Shown here: one piece after another, positions 41,420-49,456 of the stretch | Position numbering within the stretch: the stretch's first letter is position 1 | Layout of the letters: every line of letters begins with the position of its first letter | NCBI GenBank assembly: GCA_031279635.1 | Contig: JAITIC010000179.1 | Location: 1 to 52,032 of the forward strand | Reading direction: 5' to 3' | Length of the DNA: 52,032 nucleotides | Origin: Treponema sp. | Lineage (GTDB): Bacteria; Spirochaetota; Spirochaetia; Treponematales; Breznakiellaceae | Notes under the pieces: model-generated | The model's database searches: none | What the model saw: only the letters and a program-made list of their open reading frames with translations | Told to the model about the DNA's origin: nothing | Translations under genes and position numbers: made by a program

Positions 41420-42247
41420 ATGAACAAGATTGAGGCGAGCGGATTGACAGTCAGATACCGGGACGGAAACGGGGTGTTTACCGCCCTGGAAGACGTGTCT
41501 TTCGTGGTCGGGAACGGGGAGTTTGTCTGCATCATAGGGTCTTCGGGCTGCGGCAAGAGTACGCTGCTGGGCGTCCTGGGAGGGCTGCGCCGTCCGGATG
41601 CGGGAAAGGCGTCCATTGACGGCAAAAAAATTACCGGCCCCGGCCCGGACAGGAGCATGGTCTTTCAGCATTATTCGCTTTTTCCATGGATGACCGCGCG
41701 GAATAATGTGGCCTTTGGCATTAAGCAGGTGCGGAAGAACCTTTCCCGCGGGGAACGTCTCGACAGGGCCGGCATTTTTCTTGACCGTGTGGGGCTTCTG
41801 AATTTTCAAAACAAATACCCCGGGCAGCTTTCGGGGGGGATGAGGCAGCGGGTTGCCATTGCCCGCTCCCTCGCAATGGACACGGAAATACTGCTGATGG
41901 ACGAGCCTTTCGGGGCGGTGGACGCGAAGAACAGGACGATTTTGCAGGAGCTTCTGTTAAAGCTCTGGGAAGGGGGCGAGGACGATGTGGTGTATCCGCC
42001 CGGCGAAAGTTCCCGCTCGCGGGAGCGCAAGACCGTCGTGTTTGTTACCCACGACATCGACGAGGCCGTACTGATGGCGGACAGGATCATCATGATGAGC
42101 GACAGCCCCGGAAAAATCTGCCGCGAAATATCTGTTCCCTTTGAGCGGCCCCGGAACAGAGCCGCGTTGATTCAGGCGCCGGAATATACGAGGCTGCGCA
42201 GCGAACTTTTGGCGCTGTTCTTCAACGACTTTGGGAGCGCTATATGA
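41420..42247 (+). CDS. ABC transporter ATP-binding protein, NitT/TauT family (importer 2)
   Basis: A 275-residue ATPase for importer 2. Walker A GSSGCGKSTLLGVLGG, Q-loop VFQHYSLFPWMTARNNV, signature LSGGMRQRVAIARSL, Walker B ILLMDEPFGAVDAKNR and switch FVTHDIDEAVLMADRIIMMSDSP. It carries a short polar insert before the switch (EDDVVYPPGESSRSRERK) that importer 1's ATPase lacks. Start ATG 41420 after AAGGAACAAAGG. It overlaps the permease by 4 bp (ATGA). Confidence 0.9.
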   Translation: MNKIEASGLTVRYRDGNGVFTALEDVSFVVGNGEFVCIIGSSGCGKSTLLGVLGGLRRPDAGKASIDGKKITGPGPDRSMVFQHYSLFPWMTARNNVAFGIKQVRKNLSRGERLDRAGIFLDRVGLLNFQNKYPGQLSGGMRQRVAIARSLAMDTEILLMDEPFGAVDAKNRTILQELLLKLWEGGEDDVVYPPGESSRSRERKTVVFVTHDIDEAVLMADRIIMMSDSPGKICREISVPFERPRNRAALIQAPEYTRLRSELLALFFNDFGSAI

Positions 42248-43179
42248 AAAAAGCGGTTTCGCACACAGCCGCGGGACGCCTGATGAAGGCGGCCCATCTT
42301 CTTTTTATCGTTTTTTTACTCATCCAGCTTTTGGAAGACAGGGCGAAGAATCCCCATCCCGCTTACGCGCTTATTTTTATAACCGCCCTTGAAACTGTTT
42401 TTATACTCGTGTCGATTCTGATAAAAAAAACGGGAACGCTTAATCTGTTTGCCGACATAACCGGCTTTGTATATCTTTTTGTCATTTTATGGACTCTCTC
42501 TACCGCGAAATTCAACATACTCAAGGCGTCGTTTTTCCCGCCGCCGGGCACGGTGTTCGAGCAGGCCGTGCGGGACGGCGGCGTCATACTGATCAACATC
42601 AGAACGTCCCTGGGCATCGTGGCCGAAGGCTATTTGCTCGCCCTTGTATTCGCGATTCCGCTGGGACTTCTCTTGGGCTGGAACCTCAGGGCGGGGAACG
42701 CGGCGGTTTACATTTCCAAGTTTCTGGGTTCCATACCGCCCGTGGTCTACATACCCTACGGCATCGCCCTCCTGCCGACCTTCCGTTCGGTTTCGGTGAT
42801 GGTCATCTTCCTCGCCTCGTTCTGGCCCGCCTTCGCGGGAACGATGAGCGGGACGCTGAATGTGGAACGCCAGATTATCGAGTCCGCGTTGTCGCTCAAC
42901 GTGAAGAAGATACCCATGCTGTTTCAGATTATTCTGCCCGCTGTTCTGCCGCAGATCTTTATCGGCTGCAACCAGGGCCTGACGGTTTCGTTTATCCTGC
43001 TCACCTCGGCGGAGATGATCGGCGGCAGGAGCGGCCTCGGCTATTATGTAAAAAACTTTTCAGACTTTGGCGATTATACACGCATCATCGCCGGCGTTAT
43101 TGTAATCGGCATCGTCATAACGGCGATTACCTTTTTTTTCAACAAATTACAGAAGTTTCTTCTGCGCTGGAAAAGCTGA
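42244..43179 (+). CDS. ABC transporter permease, NitT/TauT family (importer 2)
   Basis: A 311-residue permease with two extra N-terminal membrane segments before the core, as in importer 1's permease. Family stretch: LGSIPPVVYIPYGIALLPTF and ESALSLNVKKIPMLFQIILP, then the conserved SAEMIGGRSGLGYYV. Its start overlaps the ATPase stop (ATGA). The methyltransferase gene begins 36 bp after its end, so importer 2 and that enzyme look co-transcribed. Confidence 0.87.
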   Translation: MKKAVSHTAAGRLMKAAHLLFIVFLLIQLLEDRAKNPHPAYALIFITALETVFILVSILIKKTGTLNLFADITGFVYLFVILWTLSTAKFNILKASFFPPPGTVFEQAVRDGGVILINIRTSLGIVAEGYLLALVFAIPLGLLLGWNLRAGNAAVYISKFLGSIPPVVYIPYGIALLPTFRSVSVMVIFLASFWPAFAGTMSGTLNVERQIIESALSLNVKKIPMLFQIILPAVLPQIFIGCNQGLTVSFILLTSAEMIGGRSGLGYYVKNFSDFGDYTRIIAGVIVIGIVITAITFFFNKLQKFLLRWKS

Positions 43180-43214
43180 ACAAAAACTTAACGAGAAACT
43201 TGACAGGAGGAATT

Positions 43215-44246
43215 ATGAATGCGAAAGAAATTATTACGAATCTGCTGGAGCTGAAACCGACGCCGCGTATTCCCGCGACATTGATGTCCGCCGGGGCTTG
43301 GGCGCTCAACTCAAACGGGCTTTCGCTAGAGCGGGCACTGTCCGCGCCGGCGGAGGAGGTGGCGGAAATTCTGCATCGCGCCTATAACAGCGTCGATTCC
43401 GACATTGTATGGGCCATGTCGGGCTACAACAACATTGTCATCGGCGCGCTTGGGGGCAAAATCAAATTCCGCCAGAAGGGAACGCCGGACGTAATCGAAA
43501 CCCTGATTAAAGACCCTTTGGATGCAGATAATCTTGACATCAATAAAATCAAAAATGATGAAAAGATACGTTTTATCCTTGAGGTTTCGCGTCTGTTGGC
43601 CCAAAAAATTAACGGCGAAAATTTTCTCGCCCTGACCCGATGGGGGCCGTTCACGCTGGCGGGACTTCTTTACGGCGCGGAAAACCTGATGCGGGACGTA
43701 TACAAAAAGCCCGACGCGGTGCGGCATCTCATCGACTTTACCGTTGATCTCTACATTGCCTACGCGGGACTGTACATCGACAACGGCGTTGATTTTTTTC
43801 TTCTGGCGGAACCGACCGCTTCGGGAGACATGATTTCGCGCAAGCATTTTGAAGCCTTCGCCGTCCCGGCTTTTAAGAAGGTCTTTGACGCGCTCAAGGT
43901 GAAGAACGTGAGGACGGCGCTCCACATCTGCGGCAATATCGAAAACAGGCTCGATCTCCTCAATGACATCGGCGCGGAATTGATTTCCGTTGACTACAAG
44001 GTGAGCCTTAAAAAATGCCGCGAGGTCTTTGATAAAAAAACCGCCTTTGCCGGGAACGTCAATCCCGCTGCCGTGATGCTCAAAGAAACGCCGGAGGGGG
44101 TCGCCAGGGTCAGCGGGGAATGTATTGCCGACGCCGGCGGTGAACCGGGCTTTCTTCTCATGCCCGGCTGCGATATTCCGCCCGCCACGCCCGCCGCAAA
44201 CATCAGGGCGCTGACAAAGACGGGCCGCGAATATGCGGTAACATAA
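43215..44246 (+). CDS. UroD/MtaA-family corrinoid methyltransferase 1
   Basis: A 343-residue protein of the uroporphyrinogen-decarboxylase superfamily in its methyltransferase branch (MtaA, CmuA, O-demethylase components). It would move methyl groups between a substrate or carrier and a corrinoid protein. Zinc-ligand candidates: His and Cys in ALHICGNIENR (about residues 236-238) and Cys in LMPGCDIPPATPAANI (about 318). It lacks the Arg-rich porphyrin loop expected of HemE. ATG 43215 follows GACAGGAGG; the longer open frame upstream is antisense-like read-through of the permease and is discarded. A perfect 13-bp hairpin follows the stop. Confidence 0.82.
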   Translation: MNAKEIITNLLELKPTPRIPATLMSAGAWALNSNGLSLERALSAPAEEVAEILHRAYNSVDSDIVWAMSGYNNIVIGALGGKIKFRQKGTPDVIETLIKDPLDADNLDINKIKNDEKIRFILEVSRLLAQKINGENFLALTRWGPFTLAGLLYGAENLMRDVYKKPDAVRHLIDFTVDLYIAYAGLYIDNGVDFFLLAEPTASGDMISRKHFEAFAVPAFKKVFDALKVKNVRTALHICGNIENRLDLLNDIGAELISVDYKVSLKKCREVFDKKTAFAGNVNPAAVMLKETPEGVARVSGECIADAGGEPGFLLMPGCDIPPATPAANIRALTKTGREYAVT

Positions 44247-44403
44247 GAGGCTTTCCCAAAACTTCAGTTTTGGGAAAGCAGCCTTGAAATTCGCAGTTTT
44301 GCAAGGCTGAAAGCCTGAAAAACTACACGGGCCTGTCCCAAAACCGTGCCCCCGGCTATGCCGGGAACGTGAGCGCACAGTCAATTAGTTTTGGGACAGG
44401 CTC
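44247..44403 (-). repeat. Palindromic repeat block, full 71-bp element plus hairpins
   Basis: Three modules: a perfect stem GCTTTCCCAAAAC-TTCA-GTTTTGGGAAAGC (44250-44279), which may end the upstream transcript; an AAACTGC-type hairpin (44290-44325); and a 71-bp element (44331-44401) with perfect 14-bp terminal inverted repeats GCCTGTCCCAAAAC. The element is the reverse complement of 51918-51988, with a CCCGGC-TAT-GCCGGG centre. Confidence 0.8.
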
Positions 44404-44465
44404 ATAAGTCCGCTGATTTTTGCGGGCTTTACGCGGATTTGGGATGGAGAATTATGGTGAAGAAA

Positions 44466-44845
44466 CTAAAACACCGGAGCCGCCTCAAGCCCAGGCCACA
44501 CAAGGCAGCTCGGTTTTTTATCGGCGGCAGGGAGTTTTGCGTTCAAAACAACGGCTGTCACCGCGATTATCGCGTCGGGCAATTTTGGACGGGGCAAAGC
44601 TTCCGGAGAATACGGATTGCTTCGTTTTTTATTGCGACAGAGAGGGGGATAATGGTTATGCCTTTCAGGAAAGCATATATCTTCTGTTCCGCCTCCGGTG
44701 AAATATCAGGTTTGGCAGGGAGTTCTATTTCCGTGACGACGCTGATAAACAGAACAACTTTAGGCAACGACAGTATACGTTTGTTCAGAAAATTCATGCA
44801 TACGCACGAGTCCGGCACGGATCGCCCGTCAGTCAGGCCATTCAT
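44466..44845 (-). pseudogene. Broken VapC-type PIN-domain toxin
   Basis: The minus strand encodes a PIN-domain RNase toxin in two frames. Frame one starts at ATG 44845, overlapping the antitoxin by 17 bp, and reads PDSCVCMNFLNKRI and VTEIELPAKPDISPEAEQKI to about 44595. The rest, KLPDAIIAVTAVVLNAKLPAADK, with the conserved LPDAIIA block, lies in another frame and ends at 44466. A one-base indel near 44590-44605 explains it. The segment after the first block also seems short. The toxin is probably dead, unless the indel is a sequencing error. Confidence 0.6.
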
Positions 44846-45071
44846 CGTGCAACTTCCACTGACACTCAACGCCGTCTTCGAGGAACACGCCTTTCAGGCA
44901 GCCGCAGTATTTTTGCAGGGAATCGCCGGACGGGTCGTCAAGACGTTCCGCCGTTTTCCGCCTGGCTTCCGCCTTCAACTCTTCGAGGGTAGGAAACGGT
45001 TCACGGGCGTTCCGGCTTTCGGGCGCGGGGCTTTCGGCGGCGGCAATGTCAACAGTCTGTTCAATGGTCAT
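44829..45071 (-). CDS. Antitoxin of a type II toxin-antitoxin pair (possibly truncated)
   Basis: An 80-residue protein. The start (MTIEQTVDI) and the C-terminal half (PTLEELKAEARRKTAERL, then KLHDEWPD) resemble VapB-like antitoxins paired with PIN toxins in treponemes. The DNA-binding N-terminal part that normally follows TVDIPAD is very short, suggesting an internal deletion. It overlaps the toxin remnant, as expected for antitoxin-toxin gene order. Nothing supports a gene on the plus strand in this stretch. Confidence 0.5.
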   Translation of the reverse strand: MTIEQTVDIAAAESPAPESRNAREPFPTLEELKAEARRKTAERLDDPSGDSLQKYCGCLKGVFLEDGVECQWKLHDEWPD

Positions 45072-45196
45072 CACGGGTTAACCATGCAGCGCAAAGAGGC
45101 AAAAAGCAAGGGCGGGATGCCCGGAGAGGGGGCGGTAACAGCGCCACTCTAAATACATCGGATTTGTAATCGTATTCACATTACAGGAGGAATGAA

Positions 45197-45841
45197 ATGA
45201 GTGATGGATTGTTGAAGAAACTGTCCGATTCCGTCGTTGACATGGACGAGGAAGGGGCGGTCAAGTATTCCAACCAGGCTGTGGAAGAAAAACTCGACGC
45301 CTACCTTGCCATTGACAAGGGCCTGGCCAGGGGAATGGAGCGGGCGGGAAAACTCTTTGATGAGGAAGAGTATTTTGTTCCCGAACTCATCATCTGTTCC
45401 GACGCCATGAACGCGGGTATTGCCGTGTTAAAGCCCCACCTCAAGCAGGAGAACGCGGCGGTAAAGCGCAAGGGGGTGATCGGCGTTATTGAAGGGGATA
45501 CCCACGACATCGGAAAGAACCTGGTGAAGATCATGCTTGAGGCATCTGGATTTGAAATCCATGACCTGGGACGGGACGTGCCGCCCCAGGCCTTTGTGGA
45601 CAAGGCCGAGGAGATTGGGGCAGAACTGATACTGCTTTCGAGCCTTATGACGACAACTATGGACAACATGGAAGAAGTGGTAAAAATACTGGTCCGGCGG
45701 GGCATACGGCACAAGTATAAGGTCGCCGTCGGCGGGGGGCCCATCAGCCAGGCCTTCGCGGATCGCATCGGGGCCGACGGTTATTCAAAGAACGCCAACG
45801 ATGCGGTGCGGCTCTGCGGCGAACTCCTTGCCGGCGCCTGA
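45197..45841 (+). CDS. Methyltransferase cognate corrinoid protein (B12-binding)
   Basis: A 214-residue carrier of the MtaC/MtbC/MttC and MetH-like fold. The N-terminal helical cap (residues 1-90) contains MERAGKLFDEEEYFVPELII; the cobalamin domain has EGDTHDIGKNL with His103 as the lower cobalt ligand, LGRDVPPQAFVDKA, and the SSLMTTTMDNMEEVV helix, ending with VAVGGGPISQAFADRIGADGY. It would carry the methyl group between the UroD-family enzymes. A good site, ACAGGAGG, precedes the ATG. The next gene begins 1 bp after its stop. Confidence 0.92.
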   Translation: MSDGLLKKLSDSVVDMDEEGAVKYSNQAVEEKLDAYLAIDKGLARGMERAGKLFDEEEYFVPELIICSDAMNAGIAVLKPHLKQENAAVKRKGVIGVIEGDTHDIGKNLVKIMLEASGFEIHDLGRDVPPQAFVDKAEEIGAELILLSSLMTTTMDNMEEVVKILVRRGIRHKYKVAVGGGPISQAFADRIGADGYSKNANDAVRLCGELLAGA

Positions 45842-45842
45842 C

Positions 45843-46877
45843 ATGACCGGTGTTTTTTCCCCACTTGAACGGCTCAGGCGGAAGCTGGATAAAAAGGGCG
45901 CCGACCGGCCGCCGGTGATCTGCCCCGGCGGCATGATGAACGCCGCTATTGTCGAGGTGATGCAAAAGGGGGGCCGCGTCCTTCCCGATGCCCACCACGA
46001 AGGCGGCCTGATGGCGGGCCTCGCCGAGGACGTACAGGCCTTTACGGGTTTTGAAAATTACGGCGTTCCCTTCTGCATGACCGTCGAACCCGAAGCCCTG
46101 GGCAGCAGTGTCAATTACGGCTCCCTTACCTGCGAACCGAAAATTGCGCGGGAGCAATTCCTCCACGTTAAGGATGTTGAGTTTGCGCCGGACGGGGCCG
46201 TCGCAAAAAGCAGGCGCGGAGAAGCGGTACTTGAGGCGGTAAACACCCTCGCCCGGAGGCGCGCGGACATTCCCGTCATCGGCAGCATCACGGGGCCCGT
46301 GAGCAGCGCCGCTTCCCTGGTTGACCCCATGACCTTCTTTAAGGAACTTTACCGGGACCGGGAAAACGCCCACCGCCTGTTGTCTTATGTTACGGAGCAG
46401 CTTGTTGACTGGGCTTTGTGCATGGCCGAAAGCGGCGCGTCGGTTTTATCTATTGCCGATCCTACCGCCACAGGAGAGATCCTGGGACCCCGGCTCTTTG
46501 AGGAATACGCTTTGCCTTATCTCAATCAGATCGTACGGGCCGTACACAAAACCGGGAGGCCCGTAATCGTCCACATCTGCGGCGATGTGGGCCGGGTTAA
46601 ACAGCATCTTTATAACCTTGAAAGCGACGCCTTGAGCGTTGACGCTATGGTGAATCTCACCTTAATCAAAAAGGAAAATCCCGACGTTACCACGATGGGA
46701 AATTTGAGCACCTATCTTTTGGAGTCAGGCGATCCCGGGCGCATACAGAGGGCCGCCGAAAATCTTCTCGATAAGGAGATTGACATTATCGCCCCTGCCT
46801 GCGGCCTTTCAACCTCAAGCCCTCTTGAAAACATCCGGGCCTTTACCGGCGCGGTAAAAGAGCGGGCCAATGCCTGA
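45843..46877 (+). CDS. UroD/MtaA-family corrinoid methyltransferase 2
   Basis: A 344-residue protein of the same superfamily as the product of 43215-44246. Zinc-ligand candidates: His244 and Cys246 (VHICGDVGRV) and Cys319 (IAPACGLSTSSPLENI). It also has SITGPVSSAASLVDP and SIADPTATGEILGPRLFEEYALPYL, which are family landmarks. I start at ATG 45843, one base after the corrinoid gene, although an in-frame ATG at 45801 inside that gene would add 14 residues. It overlaps the reactivase gene by 8 bp. It may be the substrate-specific or the carrier-specific transferase. Confidence 0.85.
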   Translation: MTGVFSPLERLRRKLDKKGADRPPVICPGGMMNAAIVEVMQKGGRVLPDAHHEGGLMAGLAEDVQAFTGFENYGVPFCMTVEPEALGSSVNYGSLTCEPKIAREQFLHVKDVEFAPDGAVAKSRRGEAVLEAVNTLARRRADIPVIGSITGPVSSAASLVDPMTFFKELYRDRENAHRLLSYVTEQLVDWALCMAESGASVLSIADPTATGEILGPRLFEEYALPYLNQIVRAVHKTGRPVIVHICGDVGRVKQHLYNLESDALSVDAMVNLTLIKKENPDVTTMGNLSTYLLESGDPGRIQRAAENLLDKEIDIIAPACGLSTSSPLENIRAFTGAVKERANA

Positions 46878-48507
46878 CATCATTTTTATTACTGCCGAAA
46901 GGGGCGGCGAAAAAAAGACGGCCGTACAAGCGGAGAAGGGCCAAAAGATTATTGAAGCCGCCCGCCGTGGAGGAATCAACATCGAAACCCCCTGCAACGG
47001 ACTTGGGCTCTGCGGAAAATGCGCCGTGAGGGACGGGGGAACAGGCGAATTTCTCCTTGCCTGCCAGCGGACTATCGAACGGGACGCCGCCTATATCGTG
47101 CGTGATTACGAGAACGAAAACGACAGCCTCCGTATTCTTTCCGAGGGCAGCAGCTTTGATTATCCCCTGGAACCTTTTATTACAAAACGGTTTGTAAACG
47201 GCAAGACCGAAGTCTACGGCGGCAATGAACTTTGGGGAGTCGAGGACGGAGATACCACAGGCCCGTTGTACGGCCTCGCGGTCGATATAGGAACCACAAC
47301 CCTCGTGGCCAATCTTATTGACATAAAGACGGGAAAATGCCTGGCCTCGGTTTCGGCGCTGAACCCCCAGTCACATTACGCACAGGACGTGTTGGGGCGC
47401 ATCCATTTTGCGGGCAAAGGGGACGGCCTGTCGGTTTTATACCAGGCGTTTATCGGCAAACTCAATCTGATGATAGCGGAATTGACGCAAAAAGCGGGAA
47501 TCGCGCCGGCCCATATCTACGAGATTGTGTACAGCGGCAACACCACCATGCTGCACCTTGCCTGCAATGTCGATCCAGCGGGGCTTGGGAAGTACCCCTA
47601 CACGCCGGCCATAAGCGGAGGCTGTTATACAATGGAAGAAGCCCTCAATGTTTCACCCTTTGCCCGCGTGTATCTGCCGCCGGTTATTTCGGCATACGTG
47701 GGCGCGGACATTAGTTCCGGTTTACTGATAACTAAACTGGAAGAAAGAAAAGGCGGCGTTCTTTTTATCGACATCGGGACAAACGGGGAGATGGCCTTCG
47801 CGAAAAACGGCCGTATCGCGGCGTCCTCTACCGCGGCAGGGCCTGCCTTTGAAGGCATGAACATCTCCTGCGGCATGAGGGCCAACGCCGGCGCCATTGA
47901 ATCCTTCGCCGTGAACGAAGACGGCGGCTGTGTGTATACCGTCATAGGCGGCGTAAACAAGGCCGCCGGAATTTGCGGCAGCGGCCTCCTCGATATAGCG
48001 GGCGAACTCGTCCGTACCGGAGTCATCGACAGCCGCGGCCGCTTCGTCCCTCCTGATAAAGGCAACTATTCAGCCCTCTTAAAGGAGCGCATGGGGCAGG
48101 TAGAGGGGAAAAACGCCTTTTTCATTACCGGCGATGTGTACCTAGCCCAAAAAGATATACGGCAGATACAACTGGCCAAAGGTGCAATAAGATGCGGCAT
48201 CGAAATGCTTCTTTCCCGCTTTAATGACGATGCCGGGGGCGCCAATGAAATAGACGAAATAATCATCGCCGGTTCTTTCGGCTATCACCTTAACGAAAAA
48301 AGCCTCCTCAACATCGGCCTCCTCCCTCCCCGGTGCGGCGGGCAAATTTCTTTTGCCGGGAACACCTCCCTTTCGGGGGCCGGAGCCTTTTTGCTGAACG
48401 CCTCGTTCAGGCAAAAAATGAAGGAAGTGACGGCGCGGGTAGAAAATATCGAGCTTGCCCGGGACTCTGAATTTGAGCGCGTCTTTATCAAATACATGGG
48501 GTTTTAA
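46870..48507 (+). CDS. Corrinoid-protein reactivase with [2Fe-2S] and ASKHA (DUF4445) domains
   Basis: A 545-residue ATP-dependent activator that would re-reduce Co(II) in the corrinoid protein. Residues 42, 48, 51 and 65 (PCNGLGLCGKCAV; LLACQ) are ligands of a plant-type [2Fe-2S] cluster. A linker leads to the DUF4445 ATPase: LAVDIGTTTLVANLID (about 138), YSGNTTMLHLACNVDP, GVLFIDIGTNGEMAF, AGICGSGLLDIAGELV and EIIIAGSFGYHLNE. This matches RACE/RamA-like activators but is shorter than many. It overlaps the preceding gene by 8 bp and precedes the third UroD protein by 1 bp. Confidence 0.88.
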   Translation: MPDIIFITAERGGEKKTAVQAEKGQKIIEAARRGGINIETPCNGLGLCGKCAVRDGGTGEFLLACQRTIERDAAYIVRDYENENDSLRILSEGSSFDYPLEPFITKRFVNGKTEVYGGNELWGVEDGDTTGPLYGLAVDIGTTTLVANLIDIKTGKCLASVSALNPQSHYAQDVLGRIHFAGKGDGLSVLYQAFIGKLNLMIAELTQKAGIAPAHIYEIVYSGNTTMLHLACNVDPAGLGKYPYTPAISGGCYTMEEALNVSPFARVYLPPVISAYVGADISSGLLITKLEERKGGVLFIDIGTNGEMAFAKNGRIAASSTAAGPAFEGMNISCGMRANAGAIESFAVNEDGGCVYTVIGGVNKAAGICGSGLLDIAGELVRTGVIDSRGRFVPPDKGNYSALLKERMGQVEGKNAFFITGDVYLAQKDIRQIQLAKGAIRCGIEMLLSRFNDDAGGANEIDEIIIAGSFGYHLNEKSLLNIGLLPPRCGGQISFAGNTSLSGAGAFLLNASFRQKMKEVTARVENIELARDSEFERVFIKYMGF

Positions 48508-48508
48508 T

Positions 48509-49300
48509 ATGGCGCGTGCTTCCGGCATTGATTTTGATCCCGATTTTGACCTCAATGCCCTGTGCATGGGGCATATCACGGGCAATACCGCTAATAATAT
48601 CATCGCCTTTCCGGATGATTTTACCACCGAGGCAAAAGCCTTGGGAGCGGAGACCGAAACAACCGCCAACGGCTTTGAGGTTATACGCCCCCTTTTTACC
48701 GAACCGGATATGCTTTTTAATATTCCGGCATTTGAGGAATCTGAAGGGATCAAAAACGTAGTTGAAGAGATACGCGCCGCGTCAAAAGAAAAGAAAGTCC
48801 TGTTAAAACTGAACGGCCCCTATTCGGTTCTCGCGTCCCTGGTTAGCCCTGAACTTTTTTACCGCTGGTGCGCGAAATACCGGCAAGCGATCCATTCTGC
48901 CCTTGATTCAATTACCGCAAGTCTGGAAATATATCTTGATGAATCAATTAATGCGGGCGCGGGTATCGTTTCGCTGGCGGACCCGTACGCGAATGTTTCG
49001 GTATTGGGTGAAAAACGCTATAGGGAATTCGCCGCGGCGTATTTGTTACGATTGCTGCGCGGCCGTGAAGGAGAAACGGCTGTTATTCATCTTTGCCCCC
49101 ACAGTTCGATCCCCCTGGTACAATTCGGTTATTTTGAAGCAAAGGATATACCGGTAAAGAATGATTCATATTTGGACGCCCTTGTCCGCCAGAGCGGGCC
49201 CTTACTGCTGGGGAACCGGTGCATATATTCAGGAAAAAGTGATTCCATAACTTCCCTGATATGCGAAACTTTTTGCCCCCCGCTGTTTTTACCCCGATAA
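48509..49300 (+). CDS. Short UroD-family protein 3
   Basis: A 263-residue member of the UroD methyltransferase branch, about 80 residues shorter than the others. It keeps LCMGHITGNTANNIIAF near the start, LKLNGPYSVLASLVSPELFY, and IVSLADPYANVSVLGEKRYREF. The usual HxCG becomes HLCPH (His194, Cys196), and a Cys at about 238 (LLGNRCIYSG) may be the third ligand. It begins 1 bp after the reactivase stop and closes the operon. It could be a divergent transferase or a scaffold; substrate is unknown. Confidence 0.75.
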   Translation: MARASGIDFDPDFDLNALCMGHITGNTANNIIAFPDDFTTEAKALGAETETTANGFEVIRPLFTEPDMLFNIPAFEESEGIKNVVEEIRAASKEKKVLLKLNGPYSVLASLVSPELFYRWCAKYRQAIHSALDSITASLEIYLDESINAGAGIVSLADPYANVSVLGEKRYREFAAAYLLRLLRGREGETAVIHLCPHSSIPLVQFGYFEAKDIPVKNDSYLDALVRQSGPLLLGNRCIYSGKSDSITSLICETFCPPLFLPR

Positions 49301-49308
49301 AATGTACC

Positions 49309-49332
49309 AAATGGTCTTAGGGAGCCATTTTT
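49309..49332 (+). terminator. Weak terminator after the corrinoid operon
   Basis: AAATGG (49309-49314) and CCATTT (49325-49330) pair around TCTTAGGGAG and run into TTTT. It sits just after the stop of the last gene and before the converging barrel protein. The stem is short. Confidence 0.4.
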
Positions 49333-49456
49333 ACAAATCCGCCGGAAACAACAAGGGGGTATTCCAGTTTACATTGACAAATCACGCGCTCACGGGGTGA
49401 TGGTATCAGGCTTTACCGCTTTTGGCGATCCCCAGGGGGAGAAGCGCGACAGGCTG

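Noticed and set aside
42489-43214. Long upstream extension of the first methyltransferase
   Set aside because: It is an alternative frame through the importer 2 permease gene, with no motifs; AGGAGG precedes ATG 43215.
43326-44384. 352-codon open frame on the minus strand
   Set aside because: It is antisense to a methyltransferase with clear motifs and binding site; its own sequence matches nothing and is rich in Arg and Phe as expected of a shadow.
44391-45152. 253-codon plus-strand frame before the corrinoid gene
   Set aside because: The opposite strand carries recognisable antitoxin and PIN-toxin sequence, so this is its shadow.
35057-49300. nifD, nifK, nifE or nifN near the NifH/NifB pair
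   Set aside because: All genes in the region belong to transporter, methyltransferase, corrinoid or reactivase families; no P-cluster or cofactor-binding subunit was found.
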